From G963667075 sp963667075 (GTDB lineage: Bacteria > Pseudomonadota > Alphaproteobacteria > Micavibrionales > Micavibrionaceae): a stretch of 64,000 bases of DNA. Below, piece after piece: positions 6,939-15,494 of this stretch. The notes under the pieces were generated by a model. It saw nothing but the letters and a program-made list of their open reading frames with translations. It did no database searches and had not been told where the DNA came from. Position numbers and translations under genes: made by a program. How positions within the stretch are numbered: the first letter of the stretch is position 1; each line of letters opens with the position of its first letter. The stretch spans positions 1-64,000 of the forward strand of contig OY762938.1 of the NCBI GenBank assembly GCA_963667075.1. Reading direction: 5' to 3'.

Positions 6939-8830
6939 TACTCATCGTCTCCACGGTCATACATTTGTTTGATCAGCTTTTCGTTGATGGAGTAGCCGTA
7001 TTTTTTCTGGAGGTAACCAACATAGGCTGCAACAACTTCCTGTTGGAACTCACTGGCCATAGAGGGCAAAAAGCTTTCAAGCTCTTTATCTGAAATTTTG
7101 GCCGGATCAGGGATATGAATATCGGTTGTTCTACCAATGAGGACATAATCATCCTGTGACACAATAATGTACTCGCCCTTTTTGGCAGCAAAAAGCTGCA
7201 TGAGGGCCCCATGAGGAAGATCTTTCGGGGCTTCATCGAAACGGCCAATTTCTTTAAAGGTTTTTATTTTGACTTTTTCGTCTTTGGCAATGTCTTTAAG
7301 CGTTTTTTCATCGTTATTCAGAGGTTCCAGATAAGTTTGACATTTAACCAGATTGTTCATTTTCTGATTGTGCGCGGTCCACTTTTTAAGCACATCCTCA
7401 CGAACGTCTTCAAAAGGTTTTACGGTTTCCGGTGTGAGGTCATCCAGGTGTACAGAATAATAGTCTCCGTTTGAGAGCTCTGAAACGGGGGCATTCTCAC
7501 CTTCTTCCAGCTCAAACACTGTGCGCAGGATATAGGCGATATCTTCCTTGTCCTCAATGGCATCAAGTGATGAATCATCATCAATTTCTTTGCCTGTATA
7601 GGTATGGAGTGTGAGGTTATGTTCCTCGGCAACGGTTGTCAGTTCTTCTCCCATAGCCAGACGGTCGTCGATGTCGTTTGAGAGATCAATAATCTCGTCC
7701 ATGGCTCTTTCACGTATGAGTTCTTCACGGATTGTTTTCTGAACCTCTTCCAAAGGGCGTACATGCTCTTCGCTGATATCCTTGATATAGAGGACGTGAT
7801 AGCCAAGGGGCGTTTTGACGGGGCCAGCTACTTTTCCTTTTTCTGTCTCAAAGGCGGCTTTTGCGATATCGTCCAAAAGGCCGCTTTTCTCGAAGTCATC
7901 TTCGCCGAGATAGGCTTTTTCATCTCCGGTTTCCTTAATGACAGAATTTCTAATAGACATACCTTTTTCGGCATCCTGCAACACAATCATTGCCTGACTT
8001 TCCGTTTTTAATATGGCTTGCTGCAATGTTCTTTTCTCTGGCACTGTGTAGGCATCAATAGCCTCTTCGTAGTGTGCCGAAATATCCTCATCTGTGATTT
8101 CGATGGTTTTCTTGATGTGTTCGGGCGAGATAATAGCAAGGGTGAAGTTTCTTTTCTCTGGCACAAGATACGTTCTTTGCAGCGCTGTATAGTGTGCACG
8201 CAGCTCTTCTTCCGAGGGCTCTTCCAGTGAAGTTATGTTGCTATGAGGCAATGCTAGCGTCTCAAAGGTTCTGGCTTCTTTCCGGTGTCGGTACAGATCT
8301 TTTGCCAGTGTTTTGGGGATAAAATCTCCGCTTTTGGACAGGCTGCTGGCCAGAAGGTTATTTTCAGATTCACGGGAAATTTGTTTAATAAGCTCTGTTT
8401 GAGAGATACCTTGCGCATAAAGAAGTCGGTCGAGTGCTTCCTGACGGGAGACACCCGCGTCTTTCACAATAGGGGCCAGAATGTCATCCAGTTTTTTGAC
8501 CAGCAGATCTTTACCCATAATCAGTCCCTGATCATGGGCATCCTGATTCAAAAGCCGTTCAAGAATCATGGATTCCAGAATTTGTGTGACAAGGCCATAT
8601 TGATAGGCTTTTTGTGCTTCAATATTTCTCATACGCAGGATACTGCGCACTGTCTTGTCAAATTGTCCGGCCCGGATAATGTCACCATGGCCAACAGAGG
8701 CGATGTCCGTCGAACGTACGCCATTCCTGAAAGTGCCGCTCCAGTCCGTAAAGACAAGGCCGACACCGCCCAGCAAAAGAATAGCAAGAAACAAACCTGA
8801 AAAAACACCGTGGCGCATATGGCGAAGCAT
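6938..8830 (-). CDS. ppiD: Membrane-anchored peptidyl-prolyl isomerase PpiD/SurA-type periplasmic chaperone
   Basis: The 630-residue protein has one N-terminal membrane segment (about 10-30, FSGLFLAILLLGGVGLVF) and a SurA_N-like helical chaperone region. A parvulin (PPIC) domain around residues 260-375 includes KGKVAGPVKTPLGYHVLYI. A long C-terminal region follows. PpiD-type proteins assist folding of proteins leaving the Sec translocon in the periplasm. ATG at 8830 is preceded by TTGAGG. The gene has a promoter at 8902-8874 and heads an operon with trpE, a pairing common in alphaproteobacteria. Sequence identity in the parvulin core is modest, so whether isomerase activity remains is uncertain. 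Confidence 0.92.
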   Translation of the reverse strand: MLRHMRHGVFSGLFLAILLLGGVGLVFTDWSGTFRNGVRSTDIASVGHGDIIRAGQFDKTVRSILRMRNIEAQKAYQYGLVTQILESMILERLLNQDAHDQGLIMGKDLLVKKLDDILAPIVKDAGVSRQEALDRLLYAQGISQTELIKQISRESENNLLASSLSKSGDFIPKTLAKDLYRHRKEARTFETLALPHSNITSLEEPSEEELRAHYTALQRTYLVPEKRNFTLAIISPEHIKKTIEITDEDISAHYEEAIDAYTVPEKRTLQQAILKTESQAMIVLQDAEKGMSIRNSVIKETGDEKAYLGEDDFEKSGLLDDIAKAAFETEKGKVAGPVKTPLGYHVLYIKDISEEHVRPLEEVQKTIREELIRERAMDEIIDLSNDIDDRLAMGEELTTVAEEHNLTLHTYTGKEIDDDSSLDAIEDKEDIAYILRTVFELEEGENAPVSELSNGDYYSVHLDDLTPETVKPFEDVREDVLKKWTAHNQKMNNLVKCQTYLEPLNNDEKTLKDIAKDEKVKIKTFKEIGRFDEAPKDLPHGALMQLFAAKKGEYIIVSQDDYVLIGRTTDIHIPDPAKISDKELESFLPSMASEFQQEVVAAYVGYLQKKYGYSINEKLIKQMYDRGDDE

Positions 8831-8873
8831 CTGATAACCTCAAAATAATAACTGATCTTAAAAAAACTCTGGC

Positions 8874-8902
8874 ACTATAGAGTGTGAAGAAGAGGAGGGC
8901 AA
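8874..8902 (-). promoter_or_regulatory. Putative promoter of ppiD-trpE
   Basis: On the minus strand TTGCCC (8902-8897) is followed after 17 bases by TATAGT (8879-8874), giving a predicted transcript start about 35-40 bases before the ppiD ATG. The match to sigma-70 consensus is 4/6 and 5/6. Position and spacing support it; no experiment is implied. Confidence 0.5.
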
Positions 8903-8986
8903 TGTTCTTTTGTTTTTCATTCTCTTTCATCTTCTTGCCCTTATTCTTCTCCTATTGTATCAAAAGCCATGAAACAGGATGGATAA

Positions 8987-9245
8987 ATGATTTCACAAAA
9001 GAATGACAGAGTTGTTATGGCGATGGGGATATTTCTTCTGGCTGTTTTTTCTATGAGCCTTATGAATGTGACGGCAAAATCACTTAATAATTTGCATCAT
9101 CCAGGAGAGCTCGTCTTTTACCGGAATGGTGTTGCCTTGCTTTTTTTGGGGAAAAATACCGACATGGGAAGTTATCACAGGGGCTTTTGTTATTGTAAGC
9201 AGTAATCTTTTCCTTTTCTGGAAAGAGAAAAACAGTAAATCTTAA
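8987..9245 (+). pseudogene. Remnant of a DMT/EamA-family transporter with internal deletion
   Basis: The first 45 codons or so (from ATG 8987) read like the N-terminus of an EamA/DMT permease: a hydrophobic helix MGIFLLAVFSMSLMNVTAK followed by ELVFYRNGVALLF, where the family has its EhhhhR motif. Near 9150 this frame stops making sense. In another frame, 9165-9245 reads WEVITGAFVIVSSNLFLFWKEK and then stops, which looks like the last helix and charged tail of the same family. The middle of the roughly 300-residue permease is missing. The simplest reading is one internal deletion of about 700 bases fusing the two ends out of frame. The product cannot be a working transporter. Confidence 0.75.
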
Positions 9246-9316
9246 AAACAATCTTGTTCTGATAGGTCTTGAGTTGTATGACTGTTTGCGCGTTAAATAT
9301 TACAGAAAGACATGCC

Positions 9317-10057
9317 ATGAAAAAGTTGATTGCAGGGAACTGGAAAATGAACGGTCTGAAAGAGGATGCTATAGCATTGACTGATGCTATCACAGCAGGC
9401 CTTGATGATACGATTTGTCAGACATGTGATGTGTTGGTGTGTCCGCCTCATATCCATATTGATGCTGTTGCAAATAAAGTGCCTGATGGTGTTTTTGTTG
9501 GCGGACAGGATTGTTCTGTGCGGGATAGCGGGGCTTATACGGGGGATATCTCGGCGGCAATGCTAAAAGATATGGGATGCTCTTTTGTTATTTTGGGGCA
9601 TTCGGAACGTCGTGAGTATCAGGCGGAAAGTAATAGCCTTGTGGCTGAAAAGGCGGCCAAGGCCCATGCGAATGGTTTGATTGCAATTATCTGCGTTGGT
9701 GAGAAGGAAGATGAGCGTGAGTCCGGTAAAGAATATGATGTGGTAGGGCAGCAGCTTGACGCCTCTTTACCCGAAGGCGCAACGCCGGACAATACGGTTA
9801 TTGCATATGAACCTGTCTGGGCGATTGGGACCGGAAAGGTGGCGACACCTGATAATGTAAAGGATATGCATAAGTTTATCAGAGGAAAACTACAGGAAAG
9901 ACTGGACAATTTTTCTGATATGCGTATTTTGTACGGTGGTTCCGTAAAACCGGAGAATGCGAAGGTTCTGTTTTCGATTGAAAATGTAGACGGGGCTCTT
10001 ATTGGTGGTGCCAGCCTAAAGGCGGCCGATTTCCTTGGCATTGCCAAAGCGGCATAA
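9317..10057 (+). CDS. tpiA: Triosephosphate isomerase
   Basis: TpiA interconverts dihydroxyacetone phosphate and glyceraldehyde-3-phosphate in glycolysis and gluconeogenesis. The 246 residues show AGNWKMNG (catalytic Lys near residue 11), ILGHSERR (catalytic His), AYEPVWAIGTGK (catalytic Glu and the mobile loop), LYGGSVKPEN and GALIGGASL. The ATG at 9317 gives the standard N-terminus; an upstream in-frame codon at 9269 would add 16 residues with no family match. It begins the tpiA-secG-pyrG run. Confidence 0.97.
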   Translation: MKKLIAGNWKMNGLKEDAIALTDAITAGLDDTICQTCDVLVCPPHIHIDAVANKVPDGVFVGGQDCSVRDSGAYTGDISAAMLKDMGCSFVILGHSERREYQAESNSLVAEKAAKAHANGLIAIICVGEKEDERESGKEYDVVGQQLDASLPEGATPDNTVIAYEPVWAIGTGKVATPDNVKDMHKFIRGKLQERLDNFSDMRILYGGSVKPENAKVLFSIENVDGALIGGASLKAADFLGIAKAA

Positions 10058-10090
10058 AAGGAAATTTAACAACAGGAAATAAAGTTAAAA

Positions 10091-10501
10091 ATGGACACAG
10101 TTGTTCTTGTTATACATTTGGTTTTTGCACTGGCTATTATTGTGCTTGTCCTTCTTCAACGTTCAGAAGGTGGCGGGCTTGGTATTGGCGGCGGCGGTGG
10201 CGGCCTCGGTGCTTTTGCTTCGGCCCAAAGTACAGCGAATGCCTTGACCAGATTAACTGCTATTTTTGCGGCTCTCTTTTTTTTAACCAGCCTTGTGCTT
10301 GGCATTTTGGCGAATCAGAAAACAGGTGCGCAGAATATTATTGATGCGGCACTAAGGGAAAATGTACCAGCCGTTGTTCAAGAGTCTGATGTTAACACGA
10401 CAGAACAAGAACAGCCTTTAGAGGCTGTCGCGGCTGATGAGGCCCCTGTGCCTCCTGTTGATGATGAATCTGCTGCAGTTCCAGAAATACCGATAGAATA
10501 A
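10091..10501 (+). CDS. secG: Preprotein translocase subunit SecG
   Basis: SecG is the small accessory subunit of the SecYEG channel. The 136 residues have two membrane segments (about 3-20 and 54-75) separated by the typical glycine-rich loop with QRSEGGGLGIGGGGGG and FASAQSTANALTRLT. The acidic C-terminal tail of about 50 residues, rich in Glu, Pro and Val, is longer than in Escherichia coli and common in alphaproteobacteria. It lies 33 bases after tpiA and 12 bases before pyrG. Confidence 0.95.
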   Translation: MDTVVLVIHLVFALAIIVLVLLQRSEGGGLGIGGGGGGLGAFASAQSTANALTRLTAIFAALFFLTSLVLGILANQKTGAQNIIDAALRENVPAVVQESDVNTTEQEQPLEAVAADEAPVPPVDDESAAVPEIPIE

Positions 10502-10513
10502 AATTAGGGTAAC

Positions 10514-12145
10514 ATGACACGATATATTTTCATTACCGGTGGCGTAGTCTCCTCTTTAGGAAAAGGACTTGCCTCCGCGTCTCTTGGTGCTTTGCTTCAG
10601 GCACGTGGCTATGCTGTTCGCTTGTGTAAACTTGATCCGTATTTGAATGTTGATCCCGGCACGATGAGCCCATTTCAGCATGGTGAAGTCTATGTGACGG
10701 ATGACGGGGCCGAAACGGACCTTGATCTTGGTCACTATGAGCGTTTCACCGGCCGTCCGGCACAGCAGAGCGATAACACAACAACAGGGCGTATTTATAC
10801 AAACGTTCTGGCCAGGGAGCGACGCGGCGATTATCTCGGTGCAACCATTCAGGTTATTCCGCACATCACGAATGAGATTAAGGACTTTATCCGTGAAAAA
10901 GAAGGGTCTGCGGATTTTGTGCTGTGTGAAATCGGCGGTACAATCGGCGATATTGAGGCACTGCCATTTGTTGAGGCTATTCGTCAGTTTGCGAATGATG
11001 TTGGGCATGATCGCGCTATCTTTATTCATACAACGTTATTGCCCTATATTCCGGCAGCGGGAGAGCTGAAAACAAAGCCAACCCAGCATTCTGTTAAAGA
11101 GCTGATGGGGGCAGGGATCCAGCCGCAAATTCTGCTGTGTCGTGCTGATCGTGGCATTGAGGAAGACGAACTCGCAAAGATTGCGCTCTTTTGCAATATT
11201 GATAAGAAAAAGGTTATTCCGGCACTTGATGTTAAAACAATCTACGAAGTCCCGCTGAGTTATCATGCCGAAGGTCTGGATGATCAAGTGCTTGATTGTT
11301 TCGGCATAAAAGCGGATGAACCGGATTTATCCGGCTGGAAAAAAATTGTCCAGCGTATCAAGGAACCAGAAGGAGAAGTACGTATTGCTGTGGTTGGTAA
11401 GTATACCAATCTGGCAGACAGCTATAAGTCTCTGAATGAGGCACTTGTTCATGGCGGAATTGCTAATAACGTAAGGGTCAATATAGAGTTTATCGAAGCG
11501 TCCTTGTTTGAAGAGGATGACTCTCATGTGAAATCTTCGCTTGAGGGGGTTGATGGTATTCTTGTGCCGGGTGGCTTTGGTGAACGCGGGGCGGAAGGCA
11601 AGATTAAGGCGGCCCGCTTTGCCCGTGAGAATAATGTACCTTATTTTGGTATTTGCTTTGGCTTGCAAATGGCCGTGCTTGAAACCGCCCGTAATCTGGC
11701 GGGGATACAAGATGCCTGCTCTACCGAATTTGACGGCTGTAAAACAGCGGTTATTGGTCTTATGACAGAATGGCTAAAAGGCGATGAGATCGAAGAGCGC
11801 AGCGAAAATGAAGATCTAGGCGGCACAATGCGTCTTGGCGCGTATCCTGCCATTTTGGAAGAGGGATCAAAGGTCGCAGACATTTACGGTACGAAAAAAA
11901 TAGAAGAACGTCACCGTCATCGCTATGAGGTCAATATCAATTACCGCGAACAGCTAGAAGCTGCGGGGCTAAAATTCTCTGGTCTCTCGCCTTACGGAAA
12001 TTTGCCGGAAATCTGTGAGCGTCCAGATCATCCGTGGTTTATCGGTGTCCAATTCCACCCCGAACTAAAATCAAAACCATTTGATCCGCACCCGCTGTTT
12101 ATCTCTTTTATAGAAGCGGCGATAAAACAAAGTCGTTTGGTTTAG
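10514..12145 (+). CDS. pyrG: CTP synthase
   Basis: PyrG aminates UTP to CTP with glutamine nitrogen and ATP. The 543 residues contain the N-terminal synthetase domain (FITGGVVSSLGKG P-loop at about 5-17, LDPYLNVDPGTMSPFQHGEV, CEIGGTIGDIE) and the C-terminal class I glutaminase. The latter has nucleophilic Cys in YFGICFGLQMA and catalytic His-Glu in VQFHPELKSKP. Full length. A small hairpin (TTTAGAG at 12141, CTCTAAA at 12154) overlaps the stop codon but has no T-run. In many alphaproteobacteria kdsA and eno follow directly; here a 3.3-kb accessory block is inserted first. Confidence 0.98.
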   Translation: MTRYIFITGGVVSSLGKGLASASLGALLQARGYAVRLCKLDPYLNVDPGTMSPFQHGEVYVTDDGAETDLDLGHYERFTGRPAQQSDNTTTGRIYTNVLARERRGDYLGATIQVIPHITNEIKDFIREKEGSADFVLCEIGGTIGDIEALPFVEAIRQFANDVGHDRAIFIHTTLLPYIPAAGELKTKPTQHSVKELMGAGIQPQILLCRADRGIEEDELAKIALFCNIDKKKVIPALDVKTIYEVPLSYHAEGLDDQVLDCFGIKADEPDLSGWKKIVQRIKEPEGEVRIAVVGKYTNLADSYKSLNEALVHGGIANNVRVNIEFIEASLFEEDDSHVKSSLEGVDGILVPGGFGERGAEGKIKAARFARENNVPYFGICFGLQMAVLETARNLAGIQDACSTEFDGCKTAVIGLMTEWLKGDEIEERSENEDLGGTMRLGAYPAILEEGSKVADIYGTKKIEERHRHRYEVNINYREQLEAAGLKFSGLSPYGNLPEICERPDHPWFIGVQFHPELKSKPFDPHPLFISFIEAAIKQSRLV

Positions 12146-12205
12146 AGCTTCACCTCTAAATGATAGCAAATATGCTTGCTTTGTGATGGGGTATGTGATA
12201 GCATT

Positions 12206-12652
12206 ATGAAAGTTGTTATAGATACAAATATTCTGGTATCTGCTTTATTAAGTGAGGATTCCGTATGCAGAAAAGTGCTTTATAGAGCCTTTGACGGCGA
12301 TATTCTTCCTTTGATTAGCAATACTCTTTTTTGTGAGTATGAGGATGTGATCTCGCGGGATTATCTTTTTAAAAGATGTCCGTTTGATGCAGATAAGCGG
12401 AATATGTTTCTGGATGACTTTTTAAGTATGTGTAAATGGGTTGATATACGCTATTTATGGCGGCCGAATTTGCGGGATGAAGCGGATAACCATGTGCTGG
12501 AACTCGCTATGGCAGGGCAGGCGTCTTATATCATAACGCGCAATATAAAGGATTTTGTGTCCGCGCCGGATTTGAAAATGGATCATATCTCTATTGTGGA
12601 TCCTTTTGATTTTCTGGACCAGACGGAAGAGAGGCAAAAATGGCAACATTGA
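12206..12652 (+). CDS. PIN-domain toxin-like protein (putative TA toxin)
   Basis: The 148 residues form a PIN-domain protein of the type annotated as putative toxin-antitoxin toxin component (PIN family). PIN toxins are Mg-dependent ribonucleases, and the acidic residues are in place: Asp6 in VIDTNILVSALL, Glu44 in LFCEYEDV, Asp91/Asp94 in RDEADNHVLELA and Asp116 in TRNIKDF. The ATG at 12206 gives the family N-terminus; an alternative start 30 bases upstream adds CDGVCDSI-like sequence with no match. It overlaps the downstream ribbon-helix-helix gene by 13 bases, so the two are translationally coupled in toxin-first order. Confidence 0.85.
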   Translation: MKVVIDTNILVSALLSEDSVCRKVLYRAFDGDILPLISNTLFCEYEDVISRDYLFKRCPFDADKRNMFLDDFLSMCKWVDIRYLWRPNLRDEADNHVLELAMAGQASYIITRNIKDFVSAPDLKMDHISIVDPFDFLDQTEERQKWQH

Positions 12653-12936
12653 CCATCCGCATGCCGGATACTAAAGCTGAACGGCTTAAAATGCTGGCTG
12701 AAAATCGTGGTATCAGTGTGAATAAGCTTGTGGATGAAATGGCCACATACGCTATTGCCGAATTCGACGCCGAAAACCGTTTCCGCGCCCGCGCTGCCCG
12801 TGGTTCTGCACAAAGGGGCCGCGCCCTTCTGGCAGAGCTGGACTCCTATTATGGGGGCAGCACACCTCACTCCCGCACTGTACATGATGCGCAGGAGCAA
12901 GAGCCCTTTCTTTCTGAAAAGGATGATAAAAAGTGA
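12640..12936 (+). CDS. Ribbon-helix-helix protein, probable antitoxin of the PIN pair
   Basis: This 98-residue protein starts with a short ribbon-helix-helix fold: strand TLTIRMP, then KAERLKMLAENRGISVNKLVDEMATYAIAEF split between two helices (residues 10-42). This is typical of CopG/Arc-type antitoxins. A basic region (FRARAARGSAQRGRAL) and a charged C-terminal tail follow, the usual place for toxin contact. AGAGG precedes the ATG. It overlaps the 3' end of the PIN gene and so is probably its antitoxin and repressor. Antitoxin activity is inferred from fold and context. Confidence 0.75.
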   Translation: MATLTIRMPDTKAERLKMLAENRGISVNKLVDEMATYAIAEFDAENRFRARAARGSAQRGRALLAELDSYYGGSTPHSRTVHDAQEQEPFLSEKDDKK

Positions 12937-12941
12937 GGTTA

Positions 12942-13571
12942 TCATCCTAAATGAGAATGAGTAAGTGTTTTGTCCAAGGTATTGCCGTTACCGCTCCCAG
13001 CCTTTAAACCTTCCAGCTTTTCTTCTGGGTAATTTGTTTTGTAGCCAAGGTCATCGTACATTTTTGCACGTAAGGCTGTAAATGAAGAGTCTGTGTCTGG
13101 TTCTTCCTTTACATCGCCCATAGAAATATCGCTACCTTGTGCTGCGACACACGCTACGGCATTGACGACCAGAGAAGCCAGTGTGCTTCCTTGCTCTAAA
13201 TTTGCATCATCATAGGACACATTCCAGTTCTCAATGCCTTTTGTAAAACGATCGTAAAAGGTTCCGACTTCGCCGTCTTTTTGGCGAATATCTATGGTAG
13301 CAGATTGCCCGTTTTCCAGCGTAATACGTAAAGCATAAGGGATTGATAACCCATCGTCCTGTGATGCAATTTCTATTTGAGAGACTTTAGGTTCCAGATT
13401 TGCTATGGCTGCAGCAAATGGCTCTTTTGAATTTGCAAAAGCGCCCTCAGATGGATCAAGCGTAGCTATCGCTTTTTGTAAGGTTTCTCTTGTGTTTTGA
13501 ATGTTTCCTTCGGTGAAGGATAAGTTTTTCCAGTCTTCTTCTGGAATTTCCACTTTTTCGTTGTCAGACAT
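12942..13571 (-). CDS. Unknown protein paired with the metallopeptidase-like gene
   Basis: The 209 residues match no family I recognise. There is no signal peptide or membrane segment. The N-terminal third is acidic and helical (EVEIP-type start, EEDWKNLSF); the middle contains a strand-rich ALRITLENGQSATIDIRQKDG; and the C-terminus is polar and glycine-containing. An AAGGAG ribosome site lies 8 bases before the ATG. It follows the 599-residue gene by 30 bases on the same strand, so the two are probably co-transcribed and may act together, for example as substrate, partner or protective protein. It is convergent with the RHH gene, only 5 bases away. Codon choice looks more AT-rich than in neighbouring housekeeping genes. 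Confidence 0.65.
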   Translation of the reverse strand: MSDNEKVEIPEEDWKNLSFTEGNIQNTRETLQKAIATLDPSEGAFANSKEPFAAAIANLEPKVSQIEIASQDDGLSIPYALRITLENGQSATIDIRQKDGEVGTFYDRFTKGIENWNVSYDDANLEQGSTLASLVVNAVACVAAQGSDISMGDVKEEPDTDSSFTALRAKMYDDLGYKTNYPEEKLEGLKAGSGNGNTLDKTLTHSHLG

Positions 13572-13601
13572 AATTTAAAACTCCTTTTTTGTCGTTGATT
13601 T

Positions 13602-15401
13602 TTAAGAACAGATAGTGAGCGTTTGAGGGGATTGATTTCCTTGTAATCCAGCCTCAGTGATACAAGATTTTTCAGGGCTTGCTGTTTTTGTGTTGTCACA
13701 GGAATTCTTTAATATGCGAAGGAGTTCTGGCCCATTATCAATAAAATAGGCCAGTTTTTCATCCGAACTTTCCAAAAGGTGCCCACCCTCTTTTAGAGAA
13801 GTATAAAAGGTTGCGCTATATACGGCTTGAATTGTGTCAGAGATGTTTTGCAGTAAGTTACTTTTATTACTTTGTATCTGCTCTTCCAAGACATCAATGG
13901 CTTGTTGTGCTGTACGCATTTCGTCATTTTTAAGCTCTGATAATTCGCCTGAATGTTCATCTTTTATCAAATACAGATGCTGCATAATGTCTTGCGCGGT
14001 TTCTAAAATCATGCGGGCAGCCAATGCAGGACGTTTGGAAATGGCAATGGATAGAGCCTGTGTCATTTTTTCATTATATATCTCTCCAAAATGGTCGGCA
14101 TCTCGTTCGGATAATTGGTTTTTATAGAAAGTTTCACCATATTGGTAACCTTTATATGCAGGTACGCCATCAGAAGACATACAAAGTACGGTCTTGGCAA
14201 AATGATGAATTGCCTCATCCTCTGTTATAAAGGAATTTTCTTCTTTTATATTTGTATCCAGATCTGAAAAGAGTTTCGGGTGACTTCTTACGGACAGAAC
14301 GTGCTCGCCGTGATGCCATGTTTCATGACCAACAGCACGAAAAGGGTTGATACATTTTAGCTCGCTTTTTGAAAAAGCAATTTCACCGGCAATGCGCGTG
14401 TTACCGGGGAGCCTGTGGTATCCGTTATAGTGCTCATCGTCACTCGGCTGGCATGATATATCATTGGACCATTTTGCTGTCGTGCATATTTGTCTGGCCA
14501 GTGTGGTAGAGCAAGCCATCCTTTCTTCATCCGATATACCAAAAGGTCTCAGAAACATTTGTATAGTTTTTTCGGTTAATTCTTCGTCTTCCCAAGTCGC
14601 TATTTTGGAAGATATCTCATCAGATATTCTGTTGTGTTCTTGTATAACCAAATCAGGGATATGCAATTCTTGAAGAAAGTCATCCAGAAGTTTATCTGCT
14701 GTGCCTGAAAAAAGCATAAGTTCCGAGAAAATACCTGTTGCCTGAATTTGTGTTTTTGGATCTGAGTTTAAAAGTGTTTCTTTACTGATTTTATGTTCAA
14801 CACATTCAAAAATTGCAGGCAATACAAAGGATTTTAAATTTGCCCCAAATTCAACCTCGTGCATCTGGGGGATTTGTTTCAGATTTTCTTTTAAGAGATG
14901 AAATTCTTCGCTGCCTGATAAAGATAAATCAGAAAAAGAGTTTTCGTTTTTTTCTAGCAAATTAAAAAGGCTGGACCGCTCTGAACATAAAGAAGCCATA
15001 AAGCACGTTTTCTTATCGGATGGCATTCCGTTTATTTGTTTCAAGAATTCTTTATTGCTCAAGCCGGAAAGCGTAGGGAAGATTTTAAAAGCATCATGAA
15101 TTTTTTGAGAAAAATATGTTGTTAAATACGGATTAGGACCAGTTTCTACAGGTTCTTCTTCAAATCCTATTTTCTGTTTGAGTATTGTTATAAATTCGTT
15201 GCTTATTGGGAAATTGCCTTGAACAGAGAGGGCCTCGTCTCTTTCTTCATCGTGGCGTAAAAACAGATCGACTTGTTGTTCAGCGGTTAATGTATCCCAT
15301 TTCTCAAAATCCTGGTTGGAAACAGGGGTAAAATCATTCTTTGGCGTTTGATGTGTGCTCCTATTAGACAAGATGGAAAATATACGTGACAGAAAGTTCA
15401 T
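13602..15401 (-). CDS. Putative HExxH zinc metallopeptidase of unknown family
   Basis: This 599-residue protein is not one I recognise by family, but residues 359-363 read HETWH within FRAVGHETWHHGEHV, the HExxH signature of zinc peptidases. Seventy residues on, ERDADHFGE (432-440) resembles the ExxAD helix that gives the third zinc ligand in gluzincins. The stretch just before, GYHRLPGNTRIAGEIAF, could be the strand lining the active site. The long N-terminal region (1-310) is mostly helical and acidic, and residues 1-15 form a short amphipathic start rather than a clear signal peptide. The gene is AT-rich and sits in an insertion between pyrG and kdsA. Possible roles include an intracellular peptidase or a delivered effector; neither is shown. 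Peptidase activity is inferred from the motif only. Confidence 0.6.
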   Translation of the reverse strand: MNFLSRIFSILSNRSTHQTPKNDFTPVSNQDFEKWDTLTAEQQVDLFLRHDEERDEALSVQGNFPISNEFITILKQKIGFEEEPVETGPNPYLTTYFSQKIHDAFKIFPTLSGLSNKEFLKQINGMPSDKKTCFMASLCSERSSLFNLLEKNENSFSDLSLSGSEEFHLLKENLKQIPQMHEVEFGANLKSFVLPAIFECVEHKISKETLLNSDPKTQIQATGIFSELMLFSGTADKLLDDFLQELHIPDLVIQEHNRISDEISSKIATWEDEELTEKTIQMFLRPFGISDEERMACSTTLARQICTTAKWSNDISCQPSDDEHYNGYHRLPGNTRIAGEIAFSKSELKCINPFRAVGHETWHHGEHVLSVRSHPKLFSDLDTNIKEENSFITEDEAIHHFAKTVLCMSSDGVPAYKGYQYGETFYKNQLSERDADHFGEIYNEKMTQALSIAISKRPALAARMILETAQDIMQHLYLIKDEHSGELSELKNDEMRTAQQAIDVLEEQIQSNKSNLLQNISDTIQAVYSATFYTSLKEGGHLLESSDEKLAYFIDNGPELLRILKNSCDNTKTASPEKSCITEAGLQGNQSPQTLTICS

Positions 15402-15494
15402 ATTTACGAGATCCTATAAATTTTTCCTCATCGTAATACAAAAAAGTTAAGATTTACTTATTGAAATATCGCTTAAAGAGGCTATGCTCTGAGC

